Shown here: piece by piece, positions 16,539-25,166 of the stretch | Layout: every line of letters begins with the position of its first letter | How positions within the stretch are numbered: the stretch's first letter is position 1 | NCBI RefSeq assembly: GCF_004010325.2 | Contig: NZ_SADR02000013.1 | Location: 144,410-208,409 of the forward strand | Length of the DNA stretch: 64,000 nt | From: Mesorhizobium sp. M00.F.Ca.ET.216.01.1.1 | Lineage (GTDB): Bacteria; Pseudomonadota; Alphaproteobacteria; Rhizobiales; Rhizobiaceae | Direction: 5' to 3' | Notes under the pieces: model-generated | Databases searched by the model: none | What the model was told of the DNA's origin: nothing | Seen by the model: the letters and a program-made list of their open reading frames with translations, nothing else | Made by a program: the position numbers and the translations under genes

Positions 16539-17636
16539 ATGAACCAGCACTTCACTGCATCTGTCGAACTCGCAGACAAGGTCGACAGCCGTTCTGCGGG
16601 ATTGGGAGACGTTGTCCGTCTCACCGAGCTGAAGCGACGCTTCGGCGAGACTGCAGCGCTCGACGGCGTCTCGCTCACAGTGCGCAAGGGCGAGATACTC
16701 GGCCTCATTGGCCGCAGCGGCGCCGGCAAGTCGACACTAATCCGCTGCCTGAACGGTTTGGAGCGGCCGGATTCGGGGCAGGTGTTCATCGAAGGCCGGG
16801 AGATAAGCCGGCTCGGCGAACGCGAGCTGCAACCGCTGCGCCGTCGCATCGGCATGATCTTTCAGCACTTCAACCTGCTTTCGGCCAAGACCGTCGAAGG
16901 CAATGTGGCGCTGCCGCTCAAGATCGAAGGCCGCCCCCGGGCTGAGCGCCGGGCGCGCGCAGCCGAGCTCCTGCAACTTGTCGGCCTGTCGGATAAGGCA
17001 AAGGCTTATCCGTCGTCGCTGTCGGGCGGGCAGAAGCAGCGTGTCGGCATTGCCAGGGCGCTGGCGGCGCGCCCGGCGCTGTTGCTCTCGGACGAAGCGA
17101 CCTCGGCGCTGGATCCGGAGACGACGCGCTCCATCCTTGCTCTGCTCAGGGATATCAACCGGCAGCTCGGCCTAACCATTCTGCTGATCACCCACGAAAT
17201 GGAGGTGATCCGTTCGATCGCCGATCGCGTCGCGGTGATCGACGCCGGGCGGATCGTCGAGCAAGGCCCGGTCTGGTCGGTCTTTGCCAACCCGCGTTCC
17301 GAGGTCAGCCGCAGCCTGCTCGGCGCCATCCGGCCGGAACTGCCGGCCGAGATACAAAGCCGGCTTGCGCCGGCGGCCGGCGAGGAGACGATCCTCAGGA
17401 TCGATGTTGCCGGCGAGGCGGCGCGCGGTCCGCTGCTGTCCGACCTTGCCGCTGCCGTTCCAGGCCCGTTCCGCCTCATGCATGGCGGCATCGATCATAT
17501 CCAGCAGCAGCCTGTCGGCACGCTGTTCCTGTCCGTCCCCGGCGCCGATGCAAATCATCTGGCGCAGGTGATCGCGTTCTTGAAGGCCCGCCAGGCGCGG
17601 GTGGAGGTGCTTGGCCATGTCGCCGGTTTTGTTTGA
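16539..17636 (+). CDS. metN: Methionine-type ABC importer ATPase
   Basis: 365 residues. ABC motifs: Walker A GRSGAGKSTL near residue 65, signature LSGGQKQRVGIARAL, Walker B LLLSDEATSALD, H-loop LLITHEME. After residue 265 follows a NIL-type ligand-binding domain (GTLFLSVPGADANHLAQVIAFL), which in MetN gives trans-inhibition by internal methionine. AGGAACGGAC precedes ATG 16539. Its last 20 bp overlap metI. Confidence 0.92.
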   Translation: MNQHFTASVELADKVDSRSAGLGDVVRLTELKRRFGETAALDGVSLTVRKGEILGLIGRSGAGKSTLIRCLNGLERPDSGQVFIEGREISRLGERELQPLRRRIGMIFQHFNLLSAKTVEGNVALPLKIEGRPRAERRARAAELLQLVGLSDKAKAYPSSLSGGQKQRVGIARALAARPALLLSDEATSALDPETTRSILALLRDINRQLGLTILLITHEMEVIRSIADRVAVIDAGRIVEQGPVWSVFANPRSEVSRSLLGAIRPELPAEIQSRLAPAAGEETILRIDVAGEAARGPLLSDLAAAVPGPFRLMHGGIDHIQQQPVGTLFLSVPGADANHLAQVIAFLKARQARVEVLGHVAGFV

Positions 17637-18273
17637 GCTTCTGCTTCGTTCGATCTGGGAAACCATCCTGATGACGGCCGCATCCGGCCTCATCTCGCTG
17701 GTTTTCGGCCTGCCGCTCGGCCTGGCGCTGGTCGCCACCGACCGTGGCGGCATCGCTCAAAGCCTTTGGGTGAACCGCGTACTTGGCGCGGTCATCAACG
17801 GCTTCCGCTCGGTCCCCTTCATCATCCTGCTGGTGGCGCTGATCCCGCTGACGCGGCTGATCGTCGGCACCTCGATCGGCACCTGGGCAGCCATCGTGCC
17901 GTTGTCGATCGCGGCGACGCCCTACTATGCCCGCATCGCCGAAGTGTCGCTGCGCGAGGTGGATCACGGGTTGATCGAGGCGGCGCGCGCCATGGGCGGC
18001 AACCGCTGGACGATCATCCGCGAGGTGCTGGTGCCGGAGGCTCTACCCGGCATCGTCGCCGGCTTTACGGTGACGCTGGTGACGCTGATCGGCGCCTCGG
18101 CCATGGCCGGCGCCATCGGTGCCGGCGGGCTTGGCGACCTCGCCATCCGCTATGGCTACCAGCGCTTCGAGACCAGCGTCATGGTCGCCGTGGTGATCGT
18201 TCTGATCATCCTGGTCTGCGGCATCCAATGGGCCGGTGACCGGCTGGTCGCAAGGCTGGATCACCGCGCGTGA
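17617..18273 (+). CDS. metI: Methionine-type ABC importer permease
   Basis: 218 residues, about five membrane helices, with the MetI EAA loop HGLIEAARAMGGNRWTIIREVLVPEALPGI and the C-terminal stretch GAGGLGDLAIRYGYQRF typical of MetI. The ATG at 17617 lies inside the metN 3' end and is chosen over the TTG at 17611 because GGAGGT stands 8 nt upstream. It pairs with MetN and MetQ. Confidence 0.92.
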   Translation: MSPVLFELLLRSIWETILMTAASGLISLVFGLPLGLALVATDRGGIAQSLWVNRVLGAVINGFRSVPFIILLVALIPLTRLIVGTSIGTWAAIVPLSIAATPYYARIAEVSLREVDHGLIEAARAMGGNRWTIIREVLVPEALPGIVAGFTVTLVTLIGASAMAGAIGAGGLGDLAIRYGYQRFETSVMVAVVIVLIILVCGIQWAGDRLVARLDHRA

Positions 18274-18489
18274 CGGGCGCTCTTGCGGATGGCCTTTCGA
18301 AGCACTGGCGCGCCGTCCCGTAGATCCGCCAAAGACTATCCGCCCGAACGTTATTTTCCCGCCGGCCGTAAGACACGGCGCTGACTTTCTTCTATTCACG
18401 TCGAGATTGGATTGCGCGTTGCTTTGATCGGAACCTCTTGCATGTCACCGTGACGCGGGGCTGGGCTTGTCCAACGAAGGAGCTTGACC

Positions 18490-19530
18490 ATGGCCAGGAT
18501 TGTACCCGTGCTCGATCTGAGCCGCCTCGAACAGGGCGCGTCGGAGCAGCGGACCTTTCTGTTCGACCTGCGCACGGCAGCCCGCGATGTCGGCTTCTTC
18601 TATCTCACCGGCCACGGAATATCGGCGCTGGATATCGCAGAGGTGCTCGACGCTTCGCGCCGGTTCTTTGCCCTGCCAGAAGCCGACAAGCTGGCCATCG
18701 AAATGGTCAAGTCCCCGCAGTTCCGTGGCTACACGCGCGCCGGCGGCGAACTGACCCGGGGCAGGGCCGACTGGCGCGAACAACTCGACATCGGCGTCGA
18801 GCGCCAGGCCATACCGCAAGGGCCCGGCGTTCCCGCCTGGACGCGGCTGCAAGGGCCGAACCAGTGGCCTGCGGCTTTGCCGGAACTGAAGCTGGCGCTG
18901 CTTGCATGGCAGAACAAGGCGACTGCGGTGGCGATCCGCTTGCTGGAGGCTTTTGCCCTGTCGCTCGACCAGGCCGAGGACGCCTTCGATCCGATCTATC
19001 GCGGTTCGCCCAACCATCGCATGAAGATCGTGCGCTATCCCGGCCGCAATGCCACCGGCGGCGACCAGGGCGTCGGTGCGCACAAGGACGGCGGCTTCCT
19101 CACCCTGCTGCTTCAGGACGAGAACAAGGGGTTGCAGGTCGAGTATGACGGAAGCTGGGTGAATGTGGATCCGATTCCCGACACGCTTGTGGTCAATATC
19201 GGCGAACTGCTTGAGTTGGCGTCGAACGGTTATCTCAGGGCGACCGTTCATCGCGTCGTGACGCCACCGGCCGGTGTCGAGCGGATTTCCGTTCCCTTCT
19301 TCTTCAGCGCCCGGCTCGACGCGACGATCCCGCTGCTCGCTCTGCCCGAGGAACTGGCGGCCGAGGCACGCGGGCCGGCGAGCGATCCGGACAATCCGCT
19401 GTTCAGCAATGTCGGAGCCAACGTGTTGAAAAGCCGCCTGCGCTCGCATCCCGACGTGGCGCGGCGCCACTATGCAGATCTTTTCGAAAAGGGAGCGGCA
19501 CTCGCCCATGGTGCTGCGCAAATAGAGTAG
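18490..19530 (+). CDS. 2-oxoglutarate/Fe(II)-dependent oxygenase (isopenicillin N synthase-like)
   Basis: 346 residues with the DIOX_N N-terminus (ARDVGFFYLTGHGISALDI) and the Fe/2OG jelly roll. The metal triad is H198-K-D200 plus H254; R265-I-S267 is the 2OG-carboxylate motif. AAGGAG lies 7 nt before ATG 18490. It follows the metQNI genes by 216 bp on the same strand. Members of this family hydroxylate or desaturate small molecules; the importer next door may bring its substrate. The exact reaction is unknown. Confidence 0.88.
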   Translation: MARIVPVLDLSRLEQGASEQRTFLFDLRTAARDVGFFYLTGHGISALDIAEVLDASRRFFALPEADKLAIEMVKSPQFRGYTRAGGELTRGRADWREQLDIGVERQAIPQGPGVPAWTRLQGPNQWPAALPELKLALLAWQNKATAVAIRLLEAFALSLDQAEDAFDPIYRGSPNHRMKIVRYPGRNATGGDQGVGAHKDGGFLTLLLQDENKGLQVEYDGSWVNVDPIPDTLVVNIGELLELASNGYLRATVHRVVTPPAGVERISVPFFFSARLDATIPLLALPEELAAEARGPASDPDNPLFSNVGANVLKSRLRSHPDVARRHYADLFEKGAALAHGAAQIE

Positions 19531-19599
19531 GAATTTTCGTCATTCTGCTGACTTTTAGAATGCTATTCGTCGTCATTGCTGCCGAACATTCCCACATAG

Positions 19600-19702
19600 A
19601 TTGCATCGTTCGACGGTTTCCTCCCATTCCGTCGAACGGTGTTCCCCTCTGAAGGTGTAACCTTCTTTTTGGCCGGGCCGCATTCGAGCCCGGCCTTTTT
19701 TT
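19600..19702 (+). ncRNA. Candidate trans-acting small RNA with anti-Shine-Dalgarno loop
   Basis: Three hairpins in a row without an ORF. The first has perfect 10-bp arms CGTTCGACGG (19607-19616) and CCGTCGAACG (19629-19638) around a 12-nt loop containing CCTCCC, complementary to ribosome binding sites. Next is GAAGGT-GTA-ACCTTC plus TTTTT (19651-19670), then a strong terminator. Alphaproteobacterial families such as alpha-r14 carry CCUCC-type loops of this sort; family membership here is a guess. The 5' end is not known (TAGAAT at 19556-19561 could be a -10 box). It could also be only the 3' UTR of the oxygenase gene. Confidence 0.5.
19671..19702 (+). terminator. Rho-independent terminator
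   Basis: GGCCGGGC (19671-19678), 9-nt loop, GCCCGGCC (19688-19695), then seven T (19696-19702). Textbook structure on the plus strand only. Confidence 0.9.
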
Positions 19703-19783
19703 GCCTGCAGTCCTTGCGAGTTGCCCTCAAGGGAACCTGTCCAGTTCGGAGATAGGGGCAGGCTGTGTTTTGCACCTGATTTA

Positions 19784-19822
19784 AAACGTTTGCATTTTTA
19801 CCTGAGGCGATTACAAACGTTT
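19784..19822. promoter_or_regulatory. Two AAACGTTT operators before the LacI-family gene
   Basis: AAACGTTT at 19784-19791 and again at 19815-19822, centres 31 bp apart (about three turns), each a perfect palindrome with the central CG usual for LacI-family operators. They lie 26-64 bp before the regulator start, so autoregulation and control of the downstream sugar operon are likely. Confidence 0.65.
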
Positions 19823-19847
19823 CAAACAGTTCGTTTCGGGAGGAACG

Positions 19848-20891
19848 GTGCCAGCTCGTGTCACCACGCTGAAGGAACTTGCGGCGAGTCTCGACCTGTC
19901 GATAACGACGGTTTCGCGGGCGCTTGCCGGCCATGAGCAGATCGCCTTGAAGACTCGCGAGCGTGTCGCCAAAGCGGCGCGTCTGGCCGGCTACGTTCCC
20001 AACACCGCGGCGCGCACCCTTGTTTCCGGCCGCAGCGGCTTCGTCGGCCTGGTGCTGCCGATCCGTGGTCCCAACCTTGTCGATTCCTTCCTCGGCGAGT
20101 TCGTCACCGGGCTTGGCGAAGGGCTGGTATCGCACGGCGCCGACCTTATCCTCGCCACCGCAGCACTTGACCAGTCCGAGCTGTCCGTGCTGCGCCATGT
20201 TGTCGAATCCGGCCGCGCCGATGGTGTCGTCGTCACCCGCATCGCCGAGGTCGACGCGCGTCTCACCTACCTGCGCCAACGCGGCTTTCCGTTCGTCGCC
20301 CATGGCCGGCTGCTCGACAACGGCTTTGCCTACAACTGGCTCGACACCGACGGCGCGCGCGCCTTCGGTGAAGCCTTCGACATGCTCTACGATCTCGGAC
20401 ACCGCCATTTCGGCCTGGTGACGATTTCCGAGCCGATGACCTTCCGCCATCTCAGGCAGGACGGTCTCGCCGCCGCCATCGGCCGCCGCGGCGACCCGTC
20501 GGTGCGGCTCGATGTGGTAACCGCGCCGCGCTTCGATCGCGGCGCCCGCATCCAGGCCGTCAACCGCATGCTGCAGGACCCCGACCGGCCGACGGCGATT
20601 GTTGCCCTGTTCGACGAACTGGCGCTGACGGTGATGGAAGAGGCGGCCCGCACCGGCCTGACCGTGCCGCGCGATCTCTCCGTTATCGGTTTCGACAATA
20701 TCGTCGCCTCGGCCTATGCGCCGCCGGGCCTCACCACCTTCGACGCTTCGATCCGCCAGTGCGCGCGCGAGATCGCCGACATGCTGCTCACGATCATCAC
20801 CGATAAGCCGGCCGCACCGCTGACGCGCGTGATCCGGCCGACACTGGTTCCGAGGGCGAGCCATGGACCCGTACCGCAGGCAAGAAGCTGA
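19848..20891 (+). CDS. LacI-family transcriptional regulator
   Basis: 347 residues. N-terminal helix-turn-helix with hinge: VTTLKELAASLDLSITTVSRALAG then AARLAGYVPNTAARTL. The rest is a periplasmic-binding-protein-like sensor (GFVGLVLPI, GLVTISEPMTFRHLRQDGL, VIGFDNIVASAYAPPGLTT). The start is GTG at 19848 with GGGAGGAA just before it. It precedes the sugar ABC operon on the same strand by 36 bp and is presumably its local regulator. Confidence 0.9.
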   Translation: MPARVTTLKELAASLDLSITTVSRALAGHEQIALKTRERVAKAARLAGYVPNTAARTLVSGRSGFVGLVLPIRGPNLVDSFLGEFVTGLGEGLVSHGADLILATAALDQSELSVLRHVVESGRADGVVVTRIAEVDARLTYLRQRGFPFVAHGRLLDNGFAYNWLDTDGARAFGEAFDMLYDLGHRHFGLVTISEPMTFRHLRQDGLAAAIGRRGDPSVRLDVVTAPRFDRGARIQAVNRMLQDPDRPTAIVALFDELALTVMEEAARTGLTVPRDLSVIGFDNIVASAYAPPGLTTFDASIRQCAREIADMLLTIITDKPAAPLTRVIRPTLVPRASHGPVPQARS

Positions 20892-20927
20892 CGCCGGCAT
20901 GACGGCGCATATCTAGGGAGGAAGACC

Positions 20928-22199
20928 ATGATGAACGCGTTGAAGAAACTGGCAGGTGCCGCGATAGCACTGTCGCTTGCCTCAGGTGGCGCATACGCCC
21001 AGCAGGTGCTGTTCTGGTCGACGCAGGCGCGTCCGGTCGAGGAAACTCAGAAGATGCGCGACGAGGTGCTGAAAGGGTTCGAAGGTGCTGTCGACTATCA
21101 GGTTGCCGAGGACGGGCCTTGGCTCACCCGTCTCCAGGCCGAGCTGCAGGCCGGTTCCGGCAGCATCGGCGTGCTTGGCGGCCTGCACGGCGACTTCTCC
21201 ACCGTCGGCGCGAACCTTGTCGCTCTGTCCGGCGTCGATATCGGCGGCGTCAAGGTCAACGACGGCTACAAGAAGCTCGGCATGCTCGGCACCGGCGAAC
21301 AGAAATACCTGCCGTGGATGCAGGCCACCTTCCTGATGGCGGCCAACAAGCAGGCGCTACAATATCTGCCGGCGGGCGCCGATCTCAACAAGATCACCTA
21401 TGACCAACTGATCGAATGGGCGAAGAACATCGCCGAAAAGACCGGCTCGCCGAAATTCGGCTTTCCGGCCGGTCCCAAGGGGCTGAAGCACCGTTTCTTC
21501 GAGGGTTTCCTCTATCCGTCCTACACCGGCTCGATGGTGACCAGGTTCCGCTCGGCGGAGGCCGAGACGGCGTGGAACAAGTTCAAGGAATTGTGGCAGT
21601 ACACCAATCCGAATTCGACCAACTATGCCTTCATGCAGGAGCCGCTGCTGACCGGCGAGGTCTGGGTAGCGTTCGACCATGTGGCGCGGCTTGCCGAAGC
21701 CTTCAACCAGAAGCCCGACGACTTCGTCGCCTTCCCGGCGCCGGCCGGCCCGGCCGGTCGCGGCTACATGCCGGTGGTCGCCGGCGTCGCCATCCCCAAG
21801 ACCTCGCCGGATATGGACAAGGCCAAGGCGCTGGTCGCCTACATGCTGAAGCCGGAAACGCAGATCGCGACGCTCAAGGCGACCAATTTCTTCCCGGTCG
21901 TCGACGTCAAGCTGCCTGACGACATGCCGGCCTCGGTGAAGGCCTTCAGCCCGGTGATCGCAACCATGACCGGTGCTCCCGATGCGCTGCCGGCACTGCT
22001 GCCGATGGGGCTCGGCGGTCTCGGCGGCAAGTTCAACCAGGTCTACACCGACAGTTTCGAGCGCATCGTGCTCGGCGGCGAGGACGTGCACGGCGTGCTC
22101 GAGGAAGAGGCGACGGCGCTGAAGGCAATCATCGACCAGTCGAAGGCGCCGTGCTGGGCACCCGACAAGCCATCCGAAGGCGCCTGCCCGGTCGATTAA
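20928..22199 (+). CDS. Sugar-type ABC solute-binding protein (family 1)
   Basis: 423 residues with a Sec signal (MNALKKLAGAAIALSLASGGAYA). Family 1 features include LFWSTQARPVEETQKMRDEVLKGF, YDQLIEWAKNI and FVAFPAPAGPAGRGYMPVVAGVAIPK. AGGGAGGAAG precedes the double ATG at 20928. First gene of a binding-protein, two-permease, ATPase and glycosidase set. A palindromic repeat follows the gene and may uncouple its expression from that of the permeases. Confidence 0.9.
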   Translation: MMNALKKLAGAAIALSLASGGAYAQQVLFWSTQARPVEETQKMRDEVLKGFEGAVDYQVAEDGPWLTRLQAELQAGSGSIGVLGGLHGDFSTVGANLVALSGVDIGGVKVNDGYKKLGMLGTGEQKYLPWMQATFLMAANKQALQYLPAGADLNKITYDQLIEWAKNIAEKTGSPKFGFPAGPKGLKHRFFEGFLYPSYTGSMVTRFRSAEAETAWNKFKELWQYTNPNSTNYAFMQEPLLTGEVWVAFDHVARLAEAFNQKPDDFVAFPAPAGPAGRGYMPVVAGVAIPKTSPDMDKAKALVAYMLKPETQIATLKATNFFPVVDVKLPDDMPASVKAFSPVIATMTGAPDALPALLPMGLGGLGGKFNQVYTDSFERIVLGGEDVHGVLEEEATALKAIIDQSKAPCWAPDKPSEGACPVD

Positions 22200-22210
22200 A
22201 TCACAATCTA

Positions 22211-22307
22211 CAGCGCCGCGCGTCCTCTTGGACGCGCAAAGGACGCTGCAGCACTTTTAGTTTGCGCATGATCCTTTCCGAAAATTCCGATTTTCGGGGT
22301 CATGCGC
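22211..22307. repeat. Two-hairpin palindromic intergenic repeat
   Basis: First hairpin GCGCGTCC (22218-22225)/GGACGCGC (22230-22237); second GCGCATGA (22264-22271)/TCATGCGC (22300-22307) with inner CCGAAAA/TTTTCGG. It is related to the element at 2748-2796 and widespread in Rhizobiales by my recollection. It sits between the binding-protein and permease genes. Confidence 0.7.
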
Positions 22308-22382
22308 TGAGATCCTCCCCGGGCGTCCGGAGTATATTGCGCTCCGGGCGCCCACCCCACCAAGGCAAAGGAAACACCCATC

Positions 22383-23228
22383 ATGCACGGCAAGGCTCTG
22401 CCCTATCTGCTGCTGATGCCAGCGACGCTGTTCCTCTGCATCTTCTTCCTCTACCCGTTCGCGCTGGTCGCCTTCGAGGCATTCACCCGCGACGGCGCCT
22501 TCACTCTCGACAATTTCCGCACCATGGCCGGCAGCTGGAAGTTCCCGGTCACCGTCCGCAACACACTGCTGCTTGCCGCCGTCGTCGTGCCGATCCAGCT
22601 GGTCATGGCGCTGTTGATGGCGAGCGTGGTGTCGCGGCTTGAGACCGGGCGCAGCGCCGCCCTCTATATCTTCGCCATACCACTCGGCATTTCCGATCTT
22701 GCCGCCGGCCTGATCTGGCTCGCCATCTTCGAGCAATCCGGCTTCCTGAACACGCTGCTCTCCAACCTCGGCGTCATCGACCGGCCGATCATGTTCCTCG
22801 GCTATCAAGGCAAGCTGACGATTTTCATTGCCGTGGCGCTGGCCGAGATCTGGCGCGCGACGGCAATCATGATGGTCATCCTGGTCGCCGGCATGGGCCT
22901 TATCCCACGCGAATATTACGAGGCGGCGGAAGTGTTTGGGGCGAGTCCGTGGGAGCGCTTCGTCCGCATCACCCTGCCGTTGCTTCGCCCCAGCCTGCAG
23001 ACGGCGATCATCCTGCGCGTCATCCTTGCCTTCGAGGTCTTCGCCGTGGTCGCCGCCCTTGGCGGAACCAATCTGCCGGTGCTGATGGGCGAAACCTACA
23101 ACTGGCAGTTCGCCTTGCAGGACCGCAATGTCGCCGCCGCCATGGCGCTGCTCATCCTCGCCATCTCGATCGGCTTCACGCTGTTCTTCCTGCGGGTGCT
23201 GCGCGTGCCCCAGGAGGCCCGGATATGA
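22383..23228 (+). CDS. Sugar ABC permease, MalF type
   Basis: 281 residues, six predicted membrane segments. The EAA loop is EYYEAAEVFGASPWERFVRITLPLLRPSLQ. Start MHGKALPYLLLMPATLF with AAGGAAA upstream. The stop overlaps the next permease start by 4 bp. It is one half of the channel for the sugar bound by the upstream protein. Confidence 0.92.
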   Translation: MHGKALPYLLLMPATLFLCIFFLYPFALVAFEAFTRDGAFTLDNFRTMAGSWKFPVTVRNTLLLAAVVVPIQLVMALLMASVVSRLETGRSAALYIFAIPLGISDLAAGLIWLAIFEQSGFLNTLLSNLGVIDRPIMFLGYQGKLTIFIAVALAEIWRATAIMMVILVAGMGLIPREYYEAAEVFGASPWERFVRITLPLLRPSLQTAIILRVILAFEVFAVVAALGGTNLPVLMGETYNWQFALQDRNVAAAMALLILAISIGFTLFFLRVLRVPQEARI

Positions 23229-24088
23229 CAGGCGCGGATATGAGCACTGTCGCCGCTGAAGCCCCAGGTGCCGCGACCGTCGACGCGCGCAAGGCCGGCG
23301 ACTGGCTGCTCGTCGCTACCGTCATCCTGCTTTGCGTCTGGGTGCTGCTGCCGATCTACCTGCTGATCGTCAACGCGCTGTCGTCGCCGGAGGAGGTGAC
23401 CGCTTTTCCCAAGCGCTTCTTTCCGTCCTTCGATGTCGGCAGCCTTTCCTTCTTCATCAATTTCGCCGGTGTCGCCAAGGCGCTGTGGAACTCGGTCCTT
23501 GTCGCCACGCTGACGATGATCCTCTCCATCGGCTTCGGCGCGCCGGCCGGCTACGCACTGTCACGCTTCGATTTTCGGGGCAAGGGCACGTTCCGCTTCC
23601 TGGTGCTGATGACCCGCGCCTTTCCGTTGCCGCTGCTGGCGCTGCCGTTGGCGGTGATGTTCATCCGCACCGGCCTCGACGACACCGCCATCGGGCTGGC
23701 ACTGGTCCACACCACGCTGGCGCTGCCGTTTGCCGTGCTGATCACCTTCTCGCTTTTCTCGGGCATTCCGGTCGAGCTGGAGGAGGCTGCCTGGACGCTC
23801 GGCTGCACACGGCTGCAGGCGTTTCGCAAGGTCATCCTGCCGCTGGCATTGCCGGGTATTGCGGCCTCGGCCGTTTTCGCCTTCACCATTTCCTGGAACG
23901 AGGTGTTTGCCGCCGCCGTGCTCACAATCGAGAACCGGACGCTGACTGCCTTCCTGCTGCAGAGCCTCGGTGAATCGCCGCTCTACCTCAAATTCGCCGG
24001 TGGTGCCGCTTTGGTCGTGCCGGCGCTGATCTTCATTTTCGCCGTCAGGAAATATCTGTTTTCCATGTGGGGGATCGCCAACCGATGA
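23225..24088 (+). CDS. Sugar ABC permease, MalG type
   Basis: 287 residues, six membrane segments, with EAA loop VELEEAAWTLGCTRLQAFRKVILPLALPGI. ATG 23225 overlaps the stop of the MalF-type gene (ATGA). The short N-terminal extension before GDWLLVATVILL is hydrophilic and cytoplasmic. Confidence 0.92.
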   Translation: MTGADMSTVAAEAPGAATVDARKAGDWLLVATVILLCVWVLLPIYLLIVNALSSPEEVTAFPKRFFPSFDVGSLSFFINFAGVAKALWNSVLVATLTMILSIGFGAPAGYALSRFDFRGKGTFRFLVLMTRAFPLPLLALPLAVMFIRTGLDDTAIGLALVHTTLALPFAVLITFSLFSGIPVELEEAAWTLGCTRLQAFRKVILPLALPGIAASAVFAFTISWNEVFAAAVLTIENRTLTAFLLQSLGESPLYLKFAGGAALVVPALIFIFAVRKYLFSMWGIANR

Positions 24089-24109
24089 CGCGCGAGAGGG
24101 AGATGGCTC

Positions 24110-25150
24110 ATGGCTGAAATCGCTATCAAGGGAGTGGCCAAGCGCTTCGGCGGCTTCACCGCACTGCATCAGGTCGACCTCACCATCGCCGACCAGGAAT
24201 TCATGGTGCTGCTCGGCGCCTCGGGCTGCGGCAAGACCACGCTGCTCAGGATCGTCGCCGGTCTCGAAACCCCAAGCCAGGGCGAGGTCTGGATCGGCGG
24301 TCGCCGTGTCGACCATCTGCCGCCGCGCGACCGCGGCATCGCCATGGTGTTCCAGAATTATGCCGTCTTCCCGCATTTGACCGTGTTCGAGAACATCGCT
24401 TTCGGGCTGCGCATGAAGAAGCTGCCGCAGCAGGAGGTCGAACGCCGCGTCAACAGCACCGCAGAGCTCATGCATATCGAGCAACTCCTGAAGCGCTACT
24501 CCGGCCAGCTTTCCGGCGGCCAGCGCCAGCGCGTTGCCGTCGCCCGGGCGCTCGCCATGGAGCCCGACGTGATCCTGATGGACGAGCCGCTGTCAAACCT
24601 CGACGCGTTGCTGCGGCTGGAGATGCGCGCCGAGCTCAAGGGCGTGCTTGCTGCGTCGAAGACCACCACCATCTACGTCACCCACGACCAGGTCGAGGCG
24701 ATGAGCCTAGCCGACCGCATCGCTGTCATGCATCAGGGCCGCATCGTCCAGGCGGCCTCGCCGGTCGAGGTCTATCGCAATCCGGCCGCCCGCTTCGTCG
24801 GCTCCTTCATCGGCAACCCGCCGATGAATTTCATTCCGGCGGTGAAGGCTGCGAACGGCAGCTGGACCGTCGCCGGCCTGACGCTGCCCGGCCCGAAGTC
24901 GGACAAGCAAAAAATAGAATTCGCCATCCGCCCGGAGGATATCGACGCCGGCGACGAAGGGCTGGAAGCCACCGTGCGCGTCATCGAACCGCTCGGCCCG
25001 CACACGCTGGTCACCTGCGATGTCGAGGGCGGCCTGTTTCGCGCCATCCTCGATTCCAATACCGCCGTAGCCGTAGGCGATCGCCTGCGGCTTTCTCCCA
25101 AACCCGACCGCATCCGCTGGTTCGATCCCGAAACGACGAATGCACTCTGA
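24110..25150 (+). CDS. Sugar ABC ATPase (MalK/UgpC type)
   Basis: 346 residues. Walker A GASGCGKTTLLRIVAGLE, Q-loop MVFQNYAVFPHLTVFENI, signature LSGGQRQRVAVARAL, Walker B VILMDEPLSNLDA, H-loop YVTHDQVEAMS, then a TOBE/OB domain ending RIRWFDPET. GGGAG precedes ATG 24110. It energises the adjacent MalFG-type pair. Confidence 0.94.
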   Translation: MAEIAIKGVAKRFGGFTALHQVDLTIADQEFMVLLGASGCGKTTLLRIVAGLETPSQGEVWIGGRRVDHLPPRDRGIAMVFQNYAVFPHLTVFENIAFGLRMKKLPQQEVERRVNSTAELMHIEQLLKRYSGQLSGGQRQRVAVARALAMEPDVILMDEPLSNLDALLRLEMRAELKGVLAASKTTTIYVTHDQVEAMSLADRIAVMHQGRIVQAASPVEVYRNPAARFVGSFIGNPPMNFIPAVKAANGSWTVAGLTLPGPKSDKQKIEFAIRPEDIDAGDEGLEATVRVIEPLGPHTLVTCDVEGGLFRAILDSNTAVAVGDRLRLSPKPDRIRWFDPETTNAL

Positions 25151-25166
25151 AAGACCTGAAGCCTCC

